A DNA stretch of 54,549 bases, from the NCBI GenBank assembly GCA_029263015.1, contig JAJCYI010000161.1, positions 1 through 54,549 of the forward strand, given 5' to 3'. The stretch is from Saprospiraceae bacterium (lineage in GTDB: Bacteria; Bacteroidota; Bacteroidia; Chitinophagales; Saprospiraceae). Made by a program: the position numbers and the translations under genes. The notes under the pieces were generated by a model. The model was given only the letters and a program-made list of their open reading frames with translations. It did not search any database and had not been told where the DNA came from. Positions 8,693 to 17,859 of the stretch are shown piece by piece (positions within the stretch are counted from its first letter, which is position 1; every line of letters starts with the position of its first letter).

Positions 8693-9601
8693 TCAATTTA
8701 ACATAGCCTTATCACCTGATCTGAAAAACGGCTTTAATTTTTTCAATTCATCCTGCGGCATTTTTAATTCAAATCCAGTACCTGCGATCTTCTGGCAATT
8801 TAAACTTAAGTCTGGTGGACGGTAGGCCGGGGTCTCCACTTCTTTTTGTGATTTAGAATAAATGATTGCATCAGGAAAATTCAGGATATTTTTTGCCATC
8901 AGGGCAAAATCATATCTGGAGGAAAAGGTTTTGCCACCCAGGTGAAACAATCCCTGCGCACCTTGATGCAGGAGATGAAATAATCCATCTGTACAATTTT
9001 TTGCACTTAGAAAAGGACGGATTTCATCATGGAAAGCGGTAATTGGGATCATCTTCTCCCAACTTTCTGTCCATTGGTTCAAGAAGCTTTTGCTAACGGT
9101 AGTGGGCAAGCCAAAGAGAACGGCAATTCTTAGAATACAAGCTTCTGGATAAACCGATTGAATGATGTTTTCTGCTTCCAGCTTTTGTTTTCCATATTCA
9201 TTTTTGGGGTTTGGTTCGTCGGTTTCCGTGTATTGACCCTGTGTCCCATCAAAAACTTGTTCACTGGAAGTAAAGAACAATTTGGCTTTTAAGTCAGCGG
9301 CCATTTCGGCCAGGTGGGTAGTTGCCGCTACATTCAACTGATGTGATTCTTCCGGATTGTTTTCACAAAAACCAGTTCCAGAATGAGCGGCCAAGTGGAA
9401 AACTGCGTCAGGTTTTACGGTTTTCAATGCTTTCCATAAAGCGTCTTTATCGGTCAAATCCAATTTATATGCGTCAGCCGATGGATGGACCCCGTCTTTG
9501 TTATGGTGGTGGGTAGCAATTACTTTCCAGCCGTGTTGTTCGTTTAAACAACAATGCCAGCCTAAATATCCGGAGCCACCAGTAATCAATAATTTTTTCA
9601 T
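8693..9601 (-). CDS. RmlD-like NAD(P)-dependent sugar-nucleotide reductase
   Basis: A 302-residue extended SDR resembling dTDP-4-dehydrorhamnose reductase. The N-terminal Rossmann motif ITGGSGYLG is at residues 6-14, followed by DLTD, FHLAAHSG, a Ser/Thr active-site strand (FFTSSEQVFDG) and YGKQK as the catalytic YxxxK. Closely related proteins include the MAT2B-like and RmlD_sub_bind groups. No rml partner genes are nearby, so a dedicated rhamnose role is not supported and the substrate is open. It is transcribed alone and convergent with malQ. Confidence 0.85.
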   Translation of the reverse strand: MKKLLITGGSGYLGWHCCLNEQHGWKVIATHHHNKDGVHPSADAYKLDLTDKDALWKALKTVKPDAVFHLAAHSGTGFCENNPEESHQLNVAATTHLAEMAADLKAKLFFTSSEQVFDGTQGQYTETDEPNPKNEYGKQKLEAENIIQSVYPEACILRIAVLFGLPTTVSKSFLNQWTESWEKMIPITAFHDEIRPFLSAKNCTDGLFHLLHQGAQGLFHLGGKTFSSRYDFALMAKNILNFPDAIIYSKSQKEVETPAYRPPDLSLNCQKIAGTGFELKMPQDELKKLKPFFRSGDKAMLN

Positions 9602-9750
9602 TCTTGTTTGCTTTACTCCAAAAAGGCAATATTACTCCAAATCGTAAACTATGGTTTGATTTGCCATCAAAATAAACCATATACCTATATTCGCGCCCAA
9701 TCTTGAAAAATGAGGATCTTTGATATATTTTGAGGAATCGCAATATTAAA

Positions 9751-9842
9751 TTAACCACTGGGAACACAGGGGAGCAAAGGGAATTAACTTATTTCCGCCT
9801 CTGGCGGAAACCCTCCGTGTCCCCTGTGCCCTCCGTGGTTAA
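9751..9842. repeat. Inverted repeat (TTAACCAC...GTGGTTAA)
   Basis: TTAACCACTGGGAACACAGGGG at the left pairs imperfectly with CCCCTGTGCCCTCCGTGGTTAA at the right. A small inner hairpin, TTTCCGCC/GGCGGAAA, lies between them. It is in the leader of the RNase D gene, 17 bp before its ATG, so a transcript crossing it would fold strongly. Confidence 0.7.
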
Positions 9843-9859
9843 TCAAAAACAAAAGAAAC

Positions 9860-11050
9860 ATGCACGCTGGAATTGCCCCACACACTTTGATTGTAGATTC
9901 GGCTGGACTTGAAGAATTCAAACGCATCAATGAGGGGATCGAGTGGATGGGATTTGACACGGAATTTATCGGAGAAAAACGGTTCATTACATTGATATGC
10001 TTGATCCAAGTGGCTACTGAGCATGGTTATTATTTGATTGACCCAATAAAAACCAAGGACTTATCCCCACTTTTAGAAATGCTGACTGATGAACGGATTT
10101 TGAAAATCGTCCATGCAGGCGACAACGACTACCGCCTTTTCAACATGCATTTTGGCATTATCCCTAAAAATACTTTTGATACCCAAATTGCGGCTGCATT
10201 TATCGGCTATAAATATCCTGTCGCTTTCAGCAAGTTGCTGGAAAGCGAGTTAAACGTAATGGTAAGTAAGGGATATACGGTAACAGATTGGGAACGTCGG
10301 CCATTCAGTAATAAACAAATTAAATATGCACTCGACGATGTTATTCATCTGCATGACCTGTGGCAGAAAATGACGAAAAAGCTGAGCAACCAGGGAAGAT
10401 TGGAGTGGGTTATTGACGAGTTAAAAAAATTAGAAAACCCAGAATCATACCAACAAGACCCTTACAAAGAAGCACTCAACAGCAACCTTATCCGTAGTCT
10501 TCGCCGCAAAGAACAAGTCTTTCTTTTGAGGTTGCTACTTTGGCGGACTGCTGAAGCAAAGCGTTTGGACTATTCAAAAGAAATGGTGTTGCCAGGTAAA
10601 TTTATTAGCCCGATTGTCAGGGCCATCCACAGTGGGGAGGACGCCCTGAAACAGAATAGGCGATTGCCGAATTCGATTGTATCAAGGTTTGGAAAACACT
10701 TTGTTCAGCTGTTCCAAGAGCCAATTACCCCATTGGAAAAAGAGGTGCTTGGTCGCATCCCACCTGACAACAGCGATAATCCAAAACAAGATATTTTAAT
10801 GGAAATGTTGGATTTGTTGGTTCGGTATAAATGTTTGGAAAAGGGTATTTCGCATCACATGGTCATGCCCCGGGCTGTGCTCAAACGAATGAAAAACGAT
10901 AAAGAATTTTTCGATTCCTCCATTGACGTTGGGTGGAGGAAGGCGTTTCTTGGCAATGAAATTATCGACTGGTTTAAGTATAGAGCGAATTTGGAAATCG
11001 TTTTTGAAGAGGGGAAATTTGAATTGAAAATGCCAGAGGAAATCTCGTGA
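9860..11050 (+). CDS. rnd: Ribonuclease D (3'-5' exonuclease with HRDC region)
   Basis: A 396-residue DEDDy exonuclease. Exo I is DTE at D33/E35 (GFDTEF), exo II is HAGDNDYRLF, and exo III is YALDDV with the tyrosine typical of RNase D. FDTQIAAAF is also conserved. The C-terminal half contains an HRDC-like helical region (about residues 215-295), as in E. coli RNase D, where it aids binding of structured RNA. The family trims the 3' ends of tRNA precursors and other stable RNAs. The ATG at 9860 leaves a 17-nt gap to the 9751 repeat. Confidence 0.9.
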   Translation: MHAGIAPHTLIVDSAGLEEFKRINEGIEWMGFDTEFIGEKRFITLICLIQVATEHGYYLIDPIKTKDLSPLLEMLTDERILKIVHAGDNDYRLFNMHFGIIPKNTFDTQIAAAFIGYKYPVAFSKLLESELNVMVSKGYTVTDWERRPFSNKQIKYALDDVIHLHDLWQKMTKKLSNQGRLEWVIDELKKLENPESYQQDPYKEALNSNLIRSLRRKEQVFLLRLLLWRTAEAKRLDYSKEMVLPGKFISPIVRAIHSGEDALKQNRRLPNSIVSRFGKHFVQLFQEPITPLEKEVLGRIPPDNSDNPKQDILMEMLDLLVRYKCLEKGISHHMVMPRAVLKRMKNDKEFFDSSIDVGWRKAFLGNEIIDWFKYRANLEIVFEEGKFELKMPEEIS

Positions 11051-11158
11051 TATGATTGTTTTGCCAATTTAGAAAATAATTAACTGCGTCGAATATGTCG
11101 ATAATATTTGTCAAGGTACTAATTAAATTTTCATTCATCCTTCTTACCTAATTTTAAG

Positions 11159-13438
11159 ATGAAACAACTCACCCTCCTCCAATTAGCTCTCGTTTGGTTC
11201 ATGTCACTATTGCTTTTGACAAGTTGTACAGAACCAGTAAAAAATGAGCAATTTTCAGAAAATAAGGAAAAGGCAAAAAAACTGCTTTCCAGTTTAACTT
11301 TAGAAGACAAGATTGGGGAAATGACCCAACTGGCCATTGATGTGCTATGTGTCGGTAATCCATACAACCTACAAGATCCCGTCACTTTGGATGAGGAAAA
11401 ACTAAAGAAAGTACTTGTTGATCTAAGGGTAGGTTCTATTTTAAATGTTGGAGGACATGCATATTCCCGGGAGGAATGGAAACTCATCATTTCAACAATT
11501 CAAAAATATGCAATTGAAGAAAAGCCTACAGGTATTCCAGTTCTATATGGGATAGACGCAGTCCATGGTGTCAACTATACTATCGGAGCGACTTTGTTTC
11601 CACAACAGTTGGGTCTTGCGTCAAGCTGGAATCCAGCGCTTGCCAGGGAGATGGGGGCTGTTACAGCATATGAAACAAGGGCTTCTGGCATTCCATGGGA
11701 TTTTTCTCCTGTCTTGGATATAGGTCGGGATGCCAGGTGGCCAAGATTGTGGGAAACCTTTGGCGAAGACGTTCACCTTGCAAGTAAGATGGGCGAAGAA
11801 TTGATTATCGGCTACCAGGGTGACAATACCGCGAACCCTCATAAAGTTGCAGCTTGCTTAAAGCATTTTATTGGTTACTCAATGCCTCTAACTGGAAAAG
11901 ACCGAACTCCTGCATGGATTCCTGAACGCCATTTACAGGAATATTTTGTGCCAACATTCCAAGCTGCTGTGGATGCTGGGGCAAAAACGGTGATGATTTG
12001 TTCAGGTGATGTAAATGGTATTCCAGTTCACTCTAACCCTTTAATTCTCAAAGACTTACTTCGTGATCAAATGGGGTTCCAAGGCGTGGCAGTTTCAGAT
12101 TGGGAAGACATTGGCCTATTGGTCAGTAGGCACAGGGTTGCTCAAGATTTTAAAGAAGCAATAGGACTTGCAGTCAATGCTGGGATTGACATGGCTATGG
12201 TTCCAATGGATACAGAATTCCCCATATTGCTAAAAGAATTGGTAGAGGAAGGGGTTGTGCCAATGGATCGCATTGACGAAGCTGCGTTGAGAGTGCTCAC
12301 TTTAAAATATGAGTTGGGGTTGTTTGAGAATCCGTTTTATCCGTTTGAAGATTATACAGAATTTAATAGTGAAGCTCACCAATCTATTGCCAGGGAAGCG
12401 GCGCAAGAGAGTGTTGTAATGTTGAAAAATGAAGACGATATTTTGCCTTTAACAAAAAGTGCAAAAATACTCGTGACGGGGCCTACTGCACATTCGTTGA
12501 ATGTCCTAAACGGTGGCTGGACAGGTGTCTGGCAAGGCAATGATCCAAATTACAGCACCGATGGGGCTAAGACTATCTTGGAAGCCATCCAATCTAAAAT
12601 TGGAGGTGAAAACGTTACTTATCTGGAAGGGGCAAGCTATGATGAAGTCGAGGATATTCAGCAAGTGGTCACTGCTTCAAAGCGTCATGACATTGCTGTC
12701 GTTTGTGTGGGAGAGATGACTTATACCGAAATAGTGGGCAGTATTGACGAAATGCGTTTGCCGGCAGCACAGTTTGAACTGGTTGAGAGGATTTCAGCTA
12801 CTGGCACTCCTGTCGTGGTTGTTTTAGTAGAAGGACGGCCGAGGGTGATCACTGAGATTGAGGAGGCTTCGGATGCTATTGTTGCTGCCTTTTTACCAGG
12901 TGATTTTGGAGGTGAGGCGATAGCAGATGTATTATTTGGCGATGTAAACCCAAGTGGAAAGCTACCAATTACCTATCCCCGGTTCAGCAATTCTTTGTTG
13001 ACTTACGACCATAAAGGAACTGACCTGGTAAAACAGGATTTTAGCATGAATGCGTTTAATCCTCAGTGGGAATTTGGACACGGATTGAGTTATACTGAAT
13101 TCATTTACAGTGATTTGCACTTGGATAAGAATAAGTTGAGCCAAAACAATGATGATAAAATCCAAATTTCCGTCAACGTGAGAAACAATGGAAAACGTGC
13201 GGGGAAAGAAGTCATTCAGCTTTTTATTTCTGATATGGTCGCCAGTATTACTCCCCCCGTAAAAAGATTACGGGCATTTGAAAAAATCAACCTTGAAGTG
13301 GGTGAGTCAAAAACAATTACCTTTTCCATTTCAGCCAAAGATTTGGCTTTTGTGGGTATAGAAAACAAATGGATAACCGAGCCCGGAGCATTTGAAATTG
13401 AAATTAGCGGGCTAAATGATGTTTTTGAAATAGATTAG
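11159..13438 (+). CDS. bglX: Glycoside hydrolase family 3 beta-glucosidase, lipoprotein
   Basis: A 759-residue GH3 enzyme. The N-terminus is a signal peptide ending in lipobox LLTSC, so it should be lipid-anchored and act in the periplasm or on the surface. The GH3 N-terminal barrel spans about residues 35-380 (GIPVLYGIDAVHG, KHFIGYS). The catalytic nucleophile is D314 in VAVSDWEDIG. The GH3 C-terminal sandwich follows (VMLKNE, VVLVEGRPR, FLPGDFGGEAIADVLFGDVNPSGKLP), then a fibronectin III-like domain. The family cleaves terminal beta-D-glucose from glucans and oligosaccharides. It is convergent with gldG, with only 24 bp between stops. Confidence 0.9.
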   Translation: MKQLTLLQLALVWFMSLLLLTSCTEPVKNEQFSENKEKAKKLLSSLTLEDKIGEMTQLAIDVLCVGNPYNLQDPVTLDEEKLKKVLVDLRVGSILNVGGHAYSREEWKLIISTIQKYAIEEKPTGIPVLYGIDAVHGVNYTIGATLFPQQLGLASSWNPALAREMGAVTAYETRASGIPWDFSPVLDIGRDARWPRLWETFGEDVHLASKMGEELIIGYQGDNTANPHKVAACLKHFIGYSMPLTGKDRTPAWIPERHLQEYFVPTFQAAVDAGAKTVMICSGDVNGIPVHSNPLILKDLLRDQMGFQGVAVSDWEDIGLLVSRHRVAQDFKEAIGLAVNAGIDMAMVPMDTEFPILLKELVEEGVVPMDRIDEAALRVLTLKYELGLFENPFYPFEDYTEFNSEAHQSIAREAAQESVVMLKNEDDILPLTKSAKILVTGPTAHSLNVLNGGWTGVWQGNDPNYSTDGAKTILEAIQSKIGGENVTYLEGASYDEVEDIQQVVTASKRHDIAVVCVGEMTYTEIVGSIDEMRLPAAQFELVERISATGTPVVVVLVEGRPRVITEIEEASDAIVAAFLPGDFGGEAIADVLFGDVNPSGKLPITYPRFSNSLLTYDHKGTDLVKQDFSMNAFNPQWEFGHGLSYTEFIYSDLHLDKNKLSQNNDDKIQISVNVRNNGKRAGKEVIQLFISDMVASITPPVKRLRAFEKINLEVGESKTITFSISAKDLAFVGIENKWITEPGAFEIEISGLNDVFEID

Positions 13439-13462
13439 TTGATGCAAACAAACAATCATCAA

Positions 13463-14962
13463 TCAAACAAAGCCCTCCTGCATTCTTTTCATGCGGAGGT
13501 TACGTTGACGTTGAAATCTGACGAATCCGTAAAAGATAACCAAAAGCAGTGGCAGGCCAAAGTTCATGTATTTCATGAAACTGCGCTTGCCGGCATTCTC
13601 TTCACCAAGGTATTCTTCTGAAATTGGACGGGTAGCCACACCTTTTGTACGAAGTTCAATCAACCCAGTATCATCAGAAAGAAAGTCAATTGAATTGACC
13701 ATCAAACTAATATTGTCTTGGCTCTGGCCGCGGCCCTGCTGACCAGAAACAGGGAAATCACCATCACCGACTACGATCATTTTGCCCAGGCCTTGTCCTT
13801 CCACTATGGCACCTAAAGTAAGGTTGGACATCATAAAATCATTGGCAGTCCATTTCTTGTTAAATACATCAAAGGTGGTCGGGGCAGGGGAGGAGGCTGA
13901 TTTTGCTGAAGATTGTAAAAATGGGGTGAAAGTGCCGGGGCCATTATAACTGATGGGGCTTGCAAATGGCAGGATAACTTGTTCCAATCCATTGGTGATC
14001 GGGTGTTTGGGGAATTGACTGATCAAAGGTAAGTAGGGAAACTGCACTGGCGAATTCATAACAAAAAAGCCTTGTTGTCGCTGCACGTTGACAGTCCCGC
14101 ACTGGGCGTCCAAAAGGAAGGATGGTTCAACTTGTACACCTTTCAAAGCCAGCCAGGACTCCAGTCCAGTATTGACCAATGATCCTGTTTGTTCCTGTAA
14201 ATTTCCTTCTACCCTGTTTACTCCAAAAAATAGATTCCCCCCGTTGCTCAGATAGATATCAAGGTTGGCAAGATGGGTGGGGGGGATGCTGTCTTTTGGC
14301 CCCACCATGGCGACAGCCTTGAACCTGCTCAAGTCGCCATTATTCAAATCAACAGGTTCGATCGTATATAGGATGCTCAGTGACTGATAAACCTGGGCGA
14401 TGTCTTGAAGGCTTGGTTCTCCATGACCTTGCACAACTCCAATGACAGGTTTGTTGACGACTGACATTTTTTTGATGCTGGTGGTCAATGAATATTCCAT
14501 GCCTGTACCGGTTGCAATAACTGGGATCACCTCTTGTAATTCACCCATTTTTAGGATGGCACCCAAAAAAGCCCTTTGTTGTTTGCTCTGGTCCTTTTCC
14601 CGGATATTTATCATCACAGGTTGGATGCCGTTTTGCTGGGCCTCTTGTTCTTTTTCAGGATCTGCATTTGGGTCAATGAACTGGTAATCAACCATGCTCT
14701 TCGATGTGTTCCTGAATTCAACCAGCATTTCCAAAAAATCTTTGCGGAGCTTTTGCAGATTGGGTGGCAAGTCTTCTGAGAAATAAGCCGTTACCGTTAC
14801 CGGAGAGTCGAGGTTTCTTAGAATATCTTTTGTGGCGTTGCTCAATGTGTACTGCTTGTCGGCAGTCAGATCCAACCTATAAAAGAAGTTCTTCGATAAA
14901 ACATTGAGCAGCAATAAAATAGCAGCTACTAATAATATGGAAACTGTGGTTGTCTTTTTCAT
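13463..14962 (-). CDS. gldG: Gliding-associated ABC transporter accessory protein GldG
   Basis: A 499-residue GldG. It has an N-terminal membrane anchor (residues about 7-25), a long ABC_transp_aux periplasmic domain (NATKDILRNLDSPVTVTAYF, VGVVQGHGEPSL) and a C-terminal membrane helix (about 470-487) with a basic tail. GldG and GldF form the membrane part of an ABC complex needed for gliding in Flavobacterium johnsoniae. Related proteins resemble the human ABC-auxiliary IFT52/GldG fold. It is third in a minus-strand gldA-gldF-gldG cluster. The 98-bp gap to gldF contains copies of a repeat that also lies between gldA and gldF. Confidence 0.9.
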   Translation of the reverse strand: MKKTTTVSILLVAAILLLLNVLSKNFFYRLDLTADKQYTLSNATKDILRNLDSPVTVTAYFSEDLPPNLQKLRKDFLEMLVEFRNTSKSMVDYQFIDPNADPEKEQEAQQNGIQPVMINIREKDQSKQQRAFLGAILKMGELQEVIPVIATGTGMEYSLTTSIKKMSVVNKPVIGVVQGHGEPSLQDIAQVYQSLSILYTIEPVDLNNGDLSRFKAVAMVGPKDSIPPTHLANLDIYLSNGGNLFFGVNRVEGNLQEQTGSLVNTGLESWLALKGVQVEPSFLLDAQCGTVNVQRQQGFFVMNSPVQFPYLPLISQFPKHPITNGLEQVILPFASPISYNGPGTFTPFLQSSAKSASSPAPTTFDVFNKKWTANDFMMSNLTLGAIVEGQGLGKMIVVGDGDFPVSGQQGRGQSQDNISLMVNSIDFLSDDTGLIELRTKGVATRPISEEYLGEENAGKRSFMKYMNFGLPLLLVIFYGFVRFQRQRNLRMKRMQEGFV

Positions 14963-15026
14963 TTTTTAAATCCTTGTTTTCGAACAAGTCTGTTTTTTTT
15001 TAAACAACTAACTTTAGGAATAAAGT

Positions 15027-15056
15027 CTGACCCCTGACGCCTCTATCCTGACCCCT
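15027..15056. repeat. CTGACCCCTGAC repeat between gldF and gldG
   Basis: CTGACCCCTGAC at 15027-15038 and CTGACCCCT at 15048-15056. The same 12-mer in the same orientation occurs at 15900-15911 in the gldA-gldF gap. Confidence 0.6.
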
Positions 15057-15060
15057 AAAT

Positions 15061-15774
15061 TCACCTCTTCGAAATATTGTACTCCGCCAAAAAAAGCCCC
15101 AAAATAATGATCGAGGCAAAATAGATTAAATCTTTTGAGTCCACTACTCCTCTTGAAATGGAATCAAAATGTCCAGAAATACTCAACATGCTGAAAAATT
15201 CCCCCAGCATTCCAGTAAATCCTGATGCAATCATGTCAAAAAGAAAATGGAACAACAGACACAAAAACAATGAAATAAGGAATGCAACGATTTGGTTATT
15301 GGTGGTCGAACTTGCGAACAACCCAATACTTATGTACGCGCAACTCATCAATATTAAGCCAACATAACCAGCCGTGGTAGCCCCATGGTCTATATTGCCC
15401 AATTGGGTAACTGAGATATAATAAGGTATAGTAAATGCCAGCGCGATGCATATCATCAGGATGCATGAGAGGAATTTGCCGATCACGACTTGCCTGTTGG
15501 TGACATTTTTTGTCAGTAGCAATTCGATGGTGCCTGTCCGTTTTTCTTCTGCAAACTGGCGCATGGTAATAGCTGGAATGAATAGCAACAGCGTCAATTG
15601 TGCCACCTCAAAAAACACCATTAAATCCACTTGCTTGCGAATGAAAATGTCTGCTCCAATTAGCCACGTGAAAAAGCCCGTCAGGCCCAAAAAAGCAATC
15701 AATAAAATATATGCCACGAGCGTGTCGAAGTATTCGTTCAATTCCCGCTTGGCGATAACCCAGGTTGGATTCAT
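15061..15774 (-). CDS. gldF: Gliding motility ABC transporter permease GldF
   Basis: A 237-residue ABC-2-type permease with about six hydrophobic segments. The family's FAEEKRTGTIELLLT motif follows the second helix. The sequence matches GldF, the integral membrane partner of ATPase GldA. The N-terminal cytoplasmic stretch (WVIAKRELNEYFDT) is characteristic. It lies between gldA and gldG on the same strand, so the three are probably co-transcribed despite repeat-filled gaps of 146 and 98 bp. Confidence 0.9.
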   Translation of the reverse strand: MNPTWVIAKRELNEYFDTLVAYILLIAFLGLTGFFTWLIGADIFIRKQVDLMVFFEVAQLTLLLFIPAITMRQFAEEKRTGTIELLLTKNVTNRQVVIGKFLSCILMICIALAFTIPYYISVTQLGNIDHGATTAGYVGLILMSCAYISIGLFASSTTNNQIVAFLISLFLCLLFHFLFDMIASGFTGMLGEFFSMLSISGHFDSISRGVVDSKDLIYFASIIILGLFLAEYNISKR

Positions 15775-15802
15775 GATTAGATAATTTAGGAGTCAGGTAT
15801 TT

Positions 15803-15915
15803 AGGAGTCAGGGGTCAGAAATAAGGTATCAGGATTCAGACAACAGTTTATTCGTAGTAAAACAATCCATGAAAAACGATTGTCTCTGACTCCTAAAACC
15901 TGACCCCTGACTCCT
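15803..15915. repeat. 16-bp inverted repeat between gldA and gldF
   Basis: AGGAGTCAGGGGTCAG (15803-15818) pairs exactly with 15900-15915, leaving an 81-nt loop. Further partial copies (AGGAGTCAGG at 15789, CTGACTCCTAAAACCTGAC near 15886) make this a patch of degenerate repeats inside the gld cluster. Confidence 0.75.
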
Positions 15916-15920
15916 CAAAA

Positions 15921-16844
15921 TCAATTTAAAGTTAGGTCACGGAAGATGTCTTCCAGCCTCGTTTCAAAAGGAATAAGTTCCGTTAATGCCCATTTGTTTT
16001 TTACACATAAGTCGAATATTTCCCGGTTGGAAAAAGTGTCTTGGGTGCTTTGGATTTCAAAACGATTCATGGGTGCATCAAGGATGTCAACCAAAGCAAC
16101 AGTTGGCAAATTCTGTAGCTTTCCAAAAACAGTATTTACATCTGCATCTTCAATCCTTACATGTAATACTTGTTTTCCTTGAGCTTGCTTGCGCAATGTT
16201 GCAGCGGTGCCATCGGCCACTATTTTGCCTTTGTTGATAATGAGGATGCGGTCGCAAGTAGCCTCGACTTCCGGTAAAATATGTGTACTCAAAATGACCG
16301 TTTTTTCCTGGCCAATATTTTTTATCAGCTCTCTAATTTCAACGATTTGGTTAGGATCAAGGCCAGTAGTCGGTTCGTCAAGTATCAAGACTTCTGGGTC
16401 GTGGATCATGGCCTGTGCAAGACCGACCCGCTGTCGGTATCCTTTTGAGAGTTCCCCGATCTTTTTGTGCTTTTCTGCATTTAAGCCGCAAACCTTTACC
16501 ATCTCACGAATTCTACCCGGAACCAATGATTTTTCCATTCCTTGAATGGAGGCACAAAAACCGAGGTAGTCGATAACAGGCATTTCGAGGTAAAGAGGAT
16601 TGTGCTCTGGAAGGTATCCAATATAGCCTTTGGTAGCACTGTTGTTTACTGAATTTCCACCAATGGTCACATTGCCGTTATCACCTTCAATATAGCCGGT
16701 GATAACTTTCATTGTAGTCGTTTTCCCAGCGCCATTTGGGCCAAGGAACCCCAGGATCTCACCTGTTTTTACTTCAAATGAAATGTCATCAACGGCCTTT
16801 TGGGCGCCATAGGTTTTTGTTAGGTTCTGAATTTTAATATCCAT
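15921..16844 (-). CDS. gldA: Gliding motility ABC transporter ATP-binding protein GldA
   Basis: A 307-residue ABC ATPase. Walker A is GPNGAGKTTT, the signature is LSKGYRQRVGLAQ, and Walker B is VLILDEPTTGLDPNQ followed by the H-loop STHILPE. The C-terminal extension matches GldA/NatA-type exporters ending LEDIFRDLT. The frame stays open to 16955, but the ATG at 16844 (MDIKIQNLTKTYG) begins exactly where the ABC fold starts, and the upstream stretch is AT-rich non-coding DNA. It powers the GldF/GldG complex. In F. johnsoniae gldA is not next to gldFG, so the contiguous order here is a useful detail. Confidence 0.92.
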   Translation of the reverse strand: MDIKIQNLTKTYGAQKAVDDISFEVKTGEILGFLGPNGAGKTTTMKVITGYIEGDNGNVTIGGNSVNNSATKGYIGYLPEHNPLYLEMPVIDYLGFCASIQGMEKSLVPGRIREMVKVCGLNAEKHKKIGELSKGYRQRVGLAQAMIHDPEVLILDEPTTGLDPNQIVEIRELIKNIGQEKTVILSTHILPEVEATCDRILIINKGKIVADGTAATLRKQAQGKQVLHVRIEDADVNTVFGKLQNLPTVALVDILDAPMNRFEIQSTQDTFSNREIFDLCVKNKWALTELIPFETRLEDIFRDLTLN

Positions 16845-16859
16845 AATTATCAATAAAAT

Positions 16860-16896
16860 AGCCTCAGGCAAGGAATGTGGATTCAATTCCAAATGA
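16860..16896 (+). other. Hairpin with T-run upstream of gldA
   Basis: AGCCTCA (16860-16866) pairs with TGAGGCT (16884-16890), followed by a run of Ts on the plus strand. It lies 15 bp upstream of the gldA start on the opposite strand. It could stop antisense transcription into gldA or be a leader structure of gldA. Role uncertain. Confidence 0.35.
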
Positions 16897-17072
16897 GGCT
16901 TTTTTGGTTTGGGCGCAAAAATATAATTCAAAGGAACAACTAAAAAATAAAGCATAGGTTTTTTGAAATTTGCAGAGTTCTCATCTCATGGTTTGTCACT
17001 TCATTGCTTTTTTTGAAATTTGCTGCATGAAATTTGATTCCGATTCACTTGAAACAATTAATACTATTAATT

Positions 17073-17684
17073 ATGAAAAATGTGATTTTGCTTTTCAGTT
17101 TGTGTGTATTGGTGTTTTCTTGCGAAGAAAATGGGGCAGCCCCCGCAGCGGAAGTTCAGTCTGTTGATTTAACAGGTTTTGAAATAACTGAACTACCTAA
17201 TGGTTTTCAGCGCGTTTACCGCAATGACATTACAGGAAAATCCATTGAAGAAGGCGTAATGAAAAATGGAAAGCGCAATGGTACTTGGGTGGTATATCAA
17301 GATAAAAGACCGGTGCCAAAATCAATAGCAAACTTTATCGATGATGAATATTCTGGTGTTTATATGGAATTTTCCTCAACTGGTCAGCTTGAGTTGATAT
17401 GCAATTATAGGGCAAGCCAATTGCATGGAAAATTCGTTAGGATAAAAAACACGAGGTTGTTGGAGGAAGGGTACTATGTGGATGGGCAGATTGATGGTGC
17501 GTACAAGAAATTTTACCCGAACAAGGATATCTTGCAGCAGGAAATCTATTATACCAACGGGCAACTTGATGGCGCCTCCAACTATTTTAATGAAGAAGGC
17601 GAAATCGTCATGAAGTATGAATATAAGGATGGGGAAAAAGTCAGTGGAGGAATGGTGGAGCGAAATGATGAAAGTAAAAAGTAA
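17073..17684 (+). CDS. MORN/YwqK-type repeat lipoprotein
   Basis: A 203-residue lipoprotein. The ATG at 17073 gives a signal peptide with lipobox VFSC (MKNVILLFSLCVLVFSC); the longer frame from 17034 would spoil it. The mature part carries four or five MORN_2/YwqK-type repeats of the form G.x.NG...G.W..Y (GVMKNGKRNGTWVVY, GYYVDGQIDGAYKKFY, IYYTNGQLDGASNYF). Such repeats form an extended beta structure. They are common in Bacteroidota surface lipoproteins and are often labelled YwqK-like antitoxin from homology alone. No toxin partner is adjacent. It is divergent from gldA. Function unknown. Confidence 0.8.
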   Translation: MKNVILLFSLCVLVFSCEENGAAPAAEVQSVDLTGFEITELPNGFQRVYRNDITGKSIEEGVMKNGKRNGTWVVYQDKRPVPKSIANFIDDEYSGVYMEFSSTGQLELICNYRASQLHGKFVRIKNTRLLEEGYYVDGQIDGAYKKFYPNKDILQQEIYYTNGQLDGASNYFNEEGEIVMKYEYKDGEKVSGGMVERNDESKK

Positions 17685-17719
17685 AAAGTGGTGGTTCATC
17701 TTGTATCACAATTCACTCT

Positions 17720-17759
17720 ATAAAAAGCAGAAAGCGATGAACATTGTTGCTTTCTGCTT
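17720..17759 (-). terminator. Probable terminator for the di-haem peroxidase gene
   Basis: An 11-bp perfect stem AAGCAGAAAGC (17725-17735) / GCTTTCTGCTT (17749-17759). Read on the minus strand it is followed by TTTTTATAG. It lies about 100 bp beyond the minus-strand peroxidase stop. Confidence 0.6.
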
Positions 17760-17859
17760 CTACTTGGCTTGTGGTGAACTGACAATCGTAAATTTATTCA
17801 AACGGATGATTATCAATAATTTAGCCGACAAATCACCCATCATCACTCATCACTTCAAT

